From IMG/VR virus record IMGVR_UViG_3300017613_003143, positions 1-44,934 of that record: a DNA stretch of 44,934 nucleotides. One strand, given 5' to 3'. Under the pieces are notes generated by a model, which saw only the letters and a program-made list of their open reading frames with translations, was not told where the DNA came from and did not search any database. Below are positions 40,077 through 44,934 of this stretch, piece after piece; the first letter of the stretch is position 1, and every line of letters begins with the position of its first letter. Source of the stretch: a virus. The position numbers were made by a program, and so were the translations under genes.

Positions 40077-42086
40077 CTATGCGTCAATAGATGCCGAAGG
40101 AAAATCATATGTCCTAAGTGCTAAAAGTGACCCTGGAGTATAATACCATTTATAAAAAAATCCGGGTGGAATAACCGCAAATATTGATGCATTACCAGAT
40201 GATGGTGCTGTCTGCTTTTGTATATGTACTTCATTATCCCCACCCGCTGCAACTGACGCAGATGTTTCTCCCATATACAATGATAAATTCCCTCCAGTAC
40301 CATTATCATGCGCCCAGCCAGTTGCATATATAGGGGAATTTGTTGGATTTTGTTTCATTTGATTATGCGCGTAACCATTTACAAAAGATCCAGATGCTGG
40401 ATGTGCATGTGTATGCCATGCATCAGCAACAGAAGCAGACCCGTTAGTAACTGTTGGAATACCAGCTGCATGTCTAGCAAAAATCAAATTACCCGCAACA
40501 CTTATAGCACCCATAGAACCCGTAGCTAACATTGCAGTAGTTGGGTTACTAGCTCCTGAATAATCTGAGACTAAATGTAATACAGTCTGGCTCATATTTG
40601 TGTGTACCATCATTCCAGCTTTTTTACCACTCCACTGATTTATATAATACCCAACATTTGACCATATGCTCTGATCATTAATAGTGAGAATATATGGAAA
40701 GGATGAATGATAATGATAATCATCTGCAAGCCCTGTAGTATGTCCTGCAGTTAAAGGATTACTTCCAGCCCATGCTGAACCTACGCCTGACAAAGATAAT
40801 CCTAATTGATACCTTATTCTATTTAAATTACTTTGTAATGAAGATACACTATTAAGCGTATCTAGTGTAGCTTGTTCCGTTGAATCTACCGCAATACTAG
40901 CTTGAGATGTTCCATAAAATCTTCTCAAATCTACAAAATTAGAATAATCACTACCCCCATTTAATCTTGATATCTTACATAATAATAATTTATCAGCAGC
41001 TTTATACGTATCTAAACTAACTGTGGTTGCTCTTGTGTTATAAACACTTGCACTAGTGTTATCAAAATAAATCCAATATGTACCATCTCCTCCAGCTGTC
41101 ATATCAGGGTGGTTTACCAAGCTAAATGTAACAAGTGTTGGTTTATAAGTTGTACCATTTACCATCATATAAGCATTTGCATTTGCACCAGTCCATCCAA
41201 TTTCTACATCCGCTCCCACATCAGTAGGTGTACCTAAGTAAGAATCTCTAAAAGCAGCAGAATTTAAATACTCTCCTGTAACATCTATAATACCTGGTGT
41301 ATGTGCTTCTTTTCTATGAGGTTCTACAGTATCTGTTATTCCTAAATCAGTTCCAGTAATACCATGCGGATTTACAGTTGATGGAGTACCTGTTCCAACT
41401 GATGTTATATGGTCTTCTACAGTATAATGTGATCCTACAGGCGCAATAGAACTATCAAGAACTACAGCGTTCGCAGGAGTCATAACTCTTACAAAAGCTC
41501 TTTCATCTACTATACTTCCAGAAATATTACCAGAGGCATCACTTAAAAATGAAGTTAATAATATTTCTTCTGCGGTAGGTGCAGTGTAATCTACTTGTAT
41601 TAAAAAATCATCTGTATAACGCGTAGGATAAGAAGTACCTGCATCGTTAGCTTTAAAAGACCCACTAGCAGCAGCATATAATAATTTTACATACCATAGT
41701 TGAGGATATCCTAATCCTGCTGTAGACCAATCATAATTAGTGCCTGTGCTACCTTTCGTCATATCAATTGTCGCGGGATTTATAAGTACTTCGCCCCCGG
41801 CATCTAATGCGGCCCCTTCTAAAATTCTAATCGATGTAGATGATAAGGCAGAAGGATAAAAATAATTTGAATAAGTAGGAGGATCTGTAATATATCCGCC
41901 CATATTAAAATATATTCCCCCTCTATCTATGGAGGCAGATCTAGCAGGGGTTGCTTGGTTAACTCCTCCTGAAGCTCCGAGCATGTATTGAGCTCTATAT
42001 TTTAATTGGTTCCCTTTAGAGGTTTCAATGTTATTTAAGTCTTCTTGTAAGACATCTTGATCCGTAAAAAAATTAGATCTTTCCAT
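40077..42086 (-). CDS. Tail fibre protein (receptor-binding type)
   Basis: The 669-residue protein begins MERSNFFTDQDVLQEDLNNIE, a short helical N-terminus for attachment to the baseplate. A long Gly/Ser/Thr-rich beta-type region without enzyme motifs follows. His-rich spots DYHYHSS and AWHTHAHPASG (HxH motifs) near the C-terminal third recall the metal-binding HxH sites of trimeric phage fibres such as those of T4. The end is SGNASIFAVIPPGFFYKWYY. It presumably contacts the host surface. It is third in a J-I-H-like order after baseplate genes. Confidence 0.75.
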   Translation of the reverse strand: MERSNFFTDQDVLQEDLNNIETSKGNQLKYRAQYMLGASGGVNQATPARSASIDRGGIYFNMGGYITDPPTYSNYFYPSALSSTSIRILEGAALDAGGEVLINPATIDMTKGSTGTNYDWSTAGLGYPQLWYVKLLYAAASGSFKANDAGTSYPTRYTDDFLIQVDYTAPTAEEILLTSFLSDASGNISGSIVDERAFVRVMTPANAVVLDSSIAPVGSHYTVEDHITSVGTGTPSTVNPHGITGTDLGITDTVEPHRKEAHTPGIIDVTGEYLNSAAFRDSYLGTPTDVGADVEIGWTGANANAYMMVNGTTYKPTLVTFSLVNHPDMTAGGDGTYWIYFDNTSASVYNTRATTVSLDTYKAADKLLLCKISRLNGGSDYSNFVDLRRFYGTSQASIAVDSTEQATLDTLNSVSSLQSNLNRIRYQLGLSLSGVGSAWAGSNPLTAGHTTGLADDYHYHSSFPYILTINDQSIWSNVGYYINQWSGKKAGMMVHTNMSQTVLHLVSDYSGASNPTTAMLATGSMGAISVAGNLIFARHAAGIPTVTNGSASVADAWHTHAHPASGSFVNGYAHNQMKQNPTNSPIYATGWAHDNGTGGNLSLYMGETSASVAAGGDNEVHIQKQTAPSSGNASIFAVIPPGFFYKWYYTPGSLLALRTYDFPSASIDA

Positions 42087-42100
42087 GGTAATCTTTCCTT

Positions 42101-44143
42101 TTATAATTTCTTAAACAAAGGTAACACATACGGATAATTGTAATATGGATTTAAATATTTCGCAATTGACCCTGAATGAACTCCTCTGATACTAAATTGA
42201 TGTAATTCAATATCTCTTACATTATAGCCATTGAATACAAATTTAGCTTGATGATATCTTTCTACACTGCCAGATGGAATACCTGTACCAGTTATTCTTG
42301 GACGTGTACTTAAAAAATTCTCTTCTGCGGTATTCTCATCTAAATATCCTTCTGAAAGTAAAATTTCATCAATCCCTATCTCCGCGATAGCCGTAGAAAT
42401 ACTCTGAGTACCTAGAGGTAATGAAGGAATACTTGAAGGTGTTGTTATACTTGCCGTACCTATTTGTGTACCATCCGCATAAAAGAATACACTGCCGGAT
42501 ACATAAGATACTGCGAAATAATGAGGATAGTCTGATACTCCTAAATCCAAATAATCTGATATATCAGCAGATGCGTAGCCAGTACCACTTGAATCTTTTA
42601 TTTCAAATTCTAAGTTATACCCACTTGAATCTATTGATACTTTATAATAATCTGTTCCTTGCGTACGTTGTACTACAAGTGCATCAGCAGCAGTAGCAAA
42701 ACCACTAGCATTTAATCTTAATAGCCACATTTCTAGATACATTGAATCACTAAAATCTAATTCAGGATGCCCTCCTGCGGTAGCCTCAAAAGTTATACTA
42801 CTATCATATAGAAAACAATATCTTCTAGGATCTCTTGAAAGTATATTTGTATATGTAGGTACAGATGCTGCTTCAAGAGGATTAAGACCATGTGCATCAA
42901 ATATAGATCCTGATTGTACATTAAACCAATGCGCTCTCATAGACCCAGATATTTCGGGCAATATTGGTGGTAACGCATCTTCAACATCTACAATAGGAAT
43001 ATAATAAATTCCATCTGGAATAACTTCTTCAGAATATTGACGTACTTCAACTGCATAAGATCCATATTCTCTTGTGTTTACCATCCAGTCATAAGACCAT
43101 CTATATTCCTGAAATACAGTTTCTATTTCCTCATCAATTGGTTGTGCAGGTTCTAAATCAATGACAGGTGTAATATGTACCGAACCTGTTGCATGTAATC
43201 TTCCTACATTATATAAAAAACCATCAGGATGAATAGCAAAATCAGATGTTAAATCTGGTATTGATCCAGATACTCCTACCCCAGATCCTTCTAAGCTCAC
43301 GGATTCAGAATATGCTAAATATGGTCGATAATACTCAAAATCTGAACTATAAAGTGCTCTTAATTGTTGATCTGATCTTATTTGTCGTAAAGTTTGAAAT
43401 TCTATTTGTGATGTAAGATTCTCCGCAGAAGAAGTACCAAGTCCTGCAAGATCAACATAATAAGTATTAACAATACTATTATAGTATAAATCTTCTCCAG
43501 ATAATTTAGTATTAGATCCTAAATGTGAAAATGACATAGTAAAGTCATCTCCAGGAGAAAAGATACTTACGTCATTTACAGGAAGTACATTACCAATTCT
43601 TGGAATATGCGTGTTTACTACTACAAAATCTTCACCTACTGTTAATATAGATCCAGTAAAGGTAGTTAATATCCATCTTGGATTTGCCTTAATGTGCTGT
43701 TCTATTGAAGGTGCCATTCCTGTAAAAGATCTGCCTAATGTCTCTAATCCCGCAACGCTCGTACCTTCCAAAAATGCAAAACTTAAAAATCTTAATTGTT
43801 GTCTATAACTTTGAACAACGGATCCAGATTTAAATAATTCGAAGTCTTGATTAAATCTTCTAGCAGATTTTACTAAAACTCCAAAATTATCGTACATTTT
43901 AGGAGTACTTCTTGTACCTATAATTGCGGATCTTACAGTTTCAACAGACAAGTCATCAAATATTTGTTGCGTTTCATCATACAAATCTACAAGCTCATCA
44001 GCATACATGCCTAATATATCATAAAGTCCTGATCCTAATACATTTGTAGGATAGTATCTAGGTGACAATGTTGAAAACATTGATATCAAAAGTTGTTCTT
44101 GCGAACCTTTTGAGGAATCAGACCATCTAAGAAAAATTGCCAT
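42101..44143 (-). CDS. Baseplate/tail protein with LamG-like domain
   Basis: The 680-residue protein has an N-terminal helical region (1-150; STLSPRYYPTNVLGSGLYDILGMYADEL) like tail protein I-type baseplate components. Beta-rich segments follow. Residues about 430-615 (HPELDFSDSMYLEMWLLRLN, YYKVSIDSSGYNLEFEIKD, HYFAVSYVSGSVFFYADGTQIG) fit a LamG/concanavalin-like lectin fold. The lectin domain may bind carbohydrate on the cell or within the tail. It lies between a baseplate J-like gene and the fibre gene (14-nt gap), matching the J-I-H order of contractile tails. Confidence 0.75.
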   Translation of the reverse strand: MAIFLRWSDSSKGSQEQLLISMFSTLSPRYYPTNVLGSGLYDILGMYADELVDLYDETQQIFDDLSVETVRSAIIGTRSTPKMYDNFGVLVKSARRFNQDFELFKSGSVVQSYRQQLRFLSFAFLEGTSVAGLETLGRSFTGMAPSIEQHIKANPRWILTTFTGSILTVGEDFVVVNTHIPRIGNVLPVNDVSIFSPGDDFTMSFSHLGSNTKLSGEDLYYNSIVNTYYVDLAGLGTSSAENLTSQIEFQTLRQIRSDQQLRALYSSDFEYYRPYLAYSESVSLEGSGVGVSGSIPDLTSDFAIHPDGFLYNVGRLHATGSVHITPVIDLEPAQPIDEEIETVFQEYRWSYDWMVNTREYGSYAVEVRQYSEEVIPDGIYYIPIVDVEDALPPILPEISGSMRAHWFNVQSGSIFDAHGLNPLEAASVPTYTNILSRDPRRYCFLYDSSITFEATAGGHPELDFSDSMYLEMWLLRLNASGFATAADALVVQRTQGTDYYKVSIDSSGYNLEFEIKDSSGTGYASADISDYLDLGVSDYPHYFAVSYVSGSVFFYADGTQIGTASITTPSSIPSLPLGTQSISTAIAEIGIDEILLSEGYLDENTAEENFLSTRPRITGTGIPSGSVERYHQAKFVFNGYNVRDIELHQFSIRGVHSGSIAKYLNPYYNYPYVLPLFKKL

Positions 44144-44934
44144 TTATATAACCGTATTAATAGTTATTGTTCCTACCGCAGGATATCCATTAGCAGGAAT
44201 TGCTAAATTATTTGCAGCATTAGGTGAAAGACTGCCATCAGTTGCAACAAAAGTAGAAAATGGTAATAACACATCATCTACACCTGCTGTATTTAATATC
44301 TCTCTCGCAACATCTGCCATTTGTAGCTCTTCTCCAATAGTTAAACTATCTAAAAAGACTGCTATATTATTTTGAATCTCTAATGATACATAAACACTAT
44401 CAAAACCACTTAATAAAGTAATATCTAAATCCATGTCAATAAATATAGCGGTTGCTGTTTTTACAAGTACATCAACATCTAAAAGATCTTTATTAGTTTT
44501 TGAAAATACTGTTTGTAAATCTTCGGATAACGCATTATATGAATAAGTTACATATACTGTTCCATAAGTAGTATCCAATGGATCTTGAAAAGATAATTTA
44601 TCTAGCCCATAAATAGAGCCCCCATATACCCCTTCATCTTTTACAAATGAATAAGGATTAGCCGACCCTATTATAGACCCAGTTGACCCGAATACCACCG
44701 CGAGAATACTTCCTGATATTACAGGCTGTTTAGTAAAAACAAAATCTCTAATATCAACACCTTCAGGTACAGCAAATACATCTGTATAAGTTTGTACTTT
44801 AATTCCTTTATAATATATGTCTACTGCATTCTGTGTTTCTCTGCCAGTAGCACCATGCCCTACTACTGTAGCAGCAGTAACAGTGTCTTCATTTAATACT
44901 TCAGTAAGATACCCATCTTCTGTGCCTAATGCTA
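44144..44934 (-). CDS. Baseplate J-like protein, C-terminal part (N-terminus outside window)
   Basis: The frame is open to the end of the window with no stop, so a GTG at 44698 is not the start. The visible 263 residues include YLTEVLNEDTVTAATVVGHGATGRETQ, VQTYTDVFAVPEG, and a C-terminus (LDITLLSGFDSVYVSLEIQ, FLDSLTIGEELQMADVAREILNTAGVDDVLLP) matching the end of phage baseplate J/gp47-type proteins. In contractile tails this protein forms the baseplate wedge. Its stop abuts the next gene. This suggests a myovirus-like tail. Confidence 0.75.
   Translation of the reverse strand, partial: ALGTEDGYLTEVLNEDTVTAATVVGHGATGRETQNAVDIYYKGIKVQTYTDVFAVPEGVDIRDFVFTKQPVISGSILAVVFGSTGSIIGSANPYSFVKDEGVYGGSIYGLDKLSFQDPLDTTYGTVYVTYSYNALSEDLQTVFSKTNKDLLDVDVLVKTATAIFIDMDLDITLLSGFDSVYVSLEIQNNIAVFLDSLTIGEELQMADVAREILNTAGVDDVLLPFSTFVATDGSLSPNAANNLAIPANGYPAVGTITINTVI

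Noticed and set aside
40121-40327. A 68-aa minus-strand frame within the tail fibre gene
   Set aside because: It is wholly inside the fibre gene in another frame, with no ribosome binding site and no recognisable protein.
424-43808. Plus-strand open frames of 60-130 codons scattered through the window
   Set aside because: All lie opposite well-supported minus-strand genes, have odd composition and no domain, and none occupies a gap.
44144-44698. A complete 184-aa gene starting at a GTG at 44698
   Set aside because: The frame is open without a stop to the end of the window and encodes typical baseplate J-like sequence upstream of the GTG, so the gene is a larger one cut by the window edge.
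1-44934. tRNA genes or insertion sequences
   Set aside because: There is no gap of more than about 140 nt between supported genes, no cloverleaf was apparent in those gaps, and no transposase or integrase reading was found.

Overview
The window is part of a tailed double-stranded DNA bacteriophage genome (Caudoviricetes). It is AT-rich, tightly packed, and every supportable gene lies on the minus strand, so transcription runs from the high-coordinate end to the low-coordinate end. The evidence for a phage is a virion block with a baseplate J-like protein, a phage replication set (UDG-PolA fusion polymerase, FEN-type exonuclease, DnaB-like helicase, DnaC-like loader, primase zinc domain, UvsW-like helicase), phage-type sigma factors, and short overlapping genes with strong AGGAG-type ribosome binding sites. 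Those binding sites and a cobalamin-dependent ribonucleotide reductase suggest a bacterial host that uses Shine-Dalgarno initiation and has B12. The host cannot be named from the sequence.

Layout in transcription order. (1) 44934-40077: virion genes in a J-I-H-like order, namely the end of a baseplate J-like protein, a tail protein with an embedded LamG-like domain, and a tail fibre. They end at a hairpin terminator overlapped by a promoter-like motif. (2) 39945-20972: a roughly 19-kb sugar and glycan locus. It holds several GT4 and GT2 glycosyltransferases (two are multidomain fusions), a B12-binding-type radical SAM enzyme, a GDP-mannose 4,6-dehydratase-like enzyme, two short-chain dehydrogenase-like proteins without the usual catalytic Tyr, a split transketolase, an aldo/keto reductase fused to a ParB-like domain, two methyltransferases and an RmlC-like epimerase. 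Stops and starts in its lower part overlap by 4-8 nt, as in one translationally coupled operon. (3) 20969-17483: a sigma-70-like factor and class II ribonucleotide reductase. (4) 17432-8050: queE beside a divergent FolE2 paralogue, an MT-A70 methyltransferase, replication and recombination genes, canonical folE2, a phosphoesterase, and queC. (5) 7201-1: a zinc-ribbon protein, a possible second sigma-like factor, a DpdA-like transglycosylase, DNA polymerase, exonuclease and two small proteins.

Two themes stand out. First, folE2, queE, queC and dpdA form most of a 7-deazaguanine DNA modification pathway (GTP to preQ0-type base, then insertion into DNA). No QueD is visible, QueC has lost its zinc cysteines, QueE has a displaced third cluster cysteine, and a FolE2-like paralogue without the catalytic motif sits directly upstream of queE. 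Second, the glycan locus looks able to make and transfer unusual sugars, perhaps to remodel the host surface or decorate the virion. A recurrent GTGTAT-TATAA motif in intergenic gaps may be the promoter of the phage-encoded sigma factor(s).
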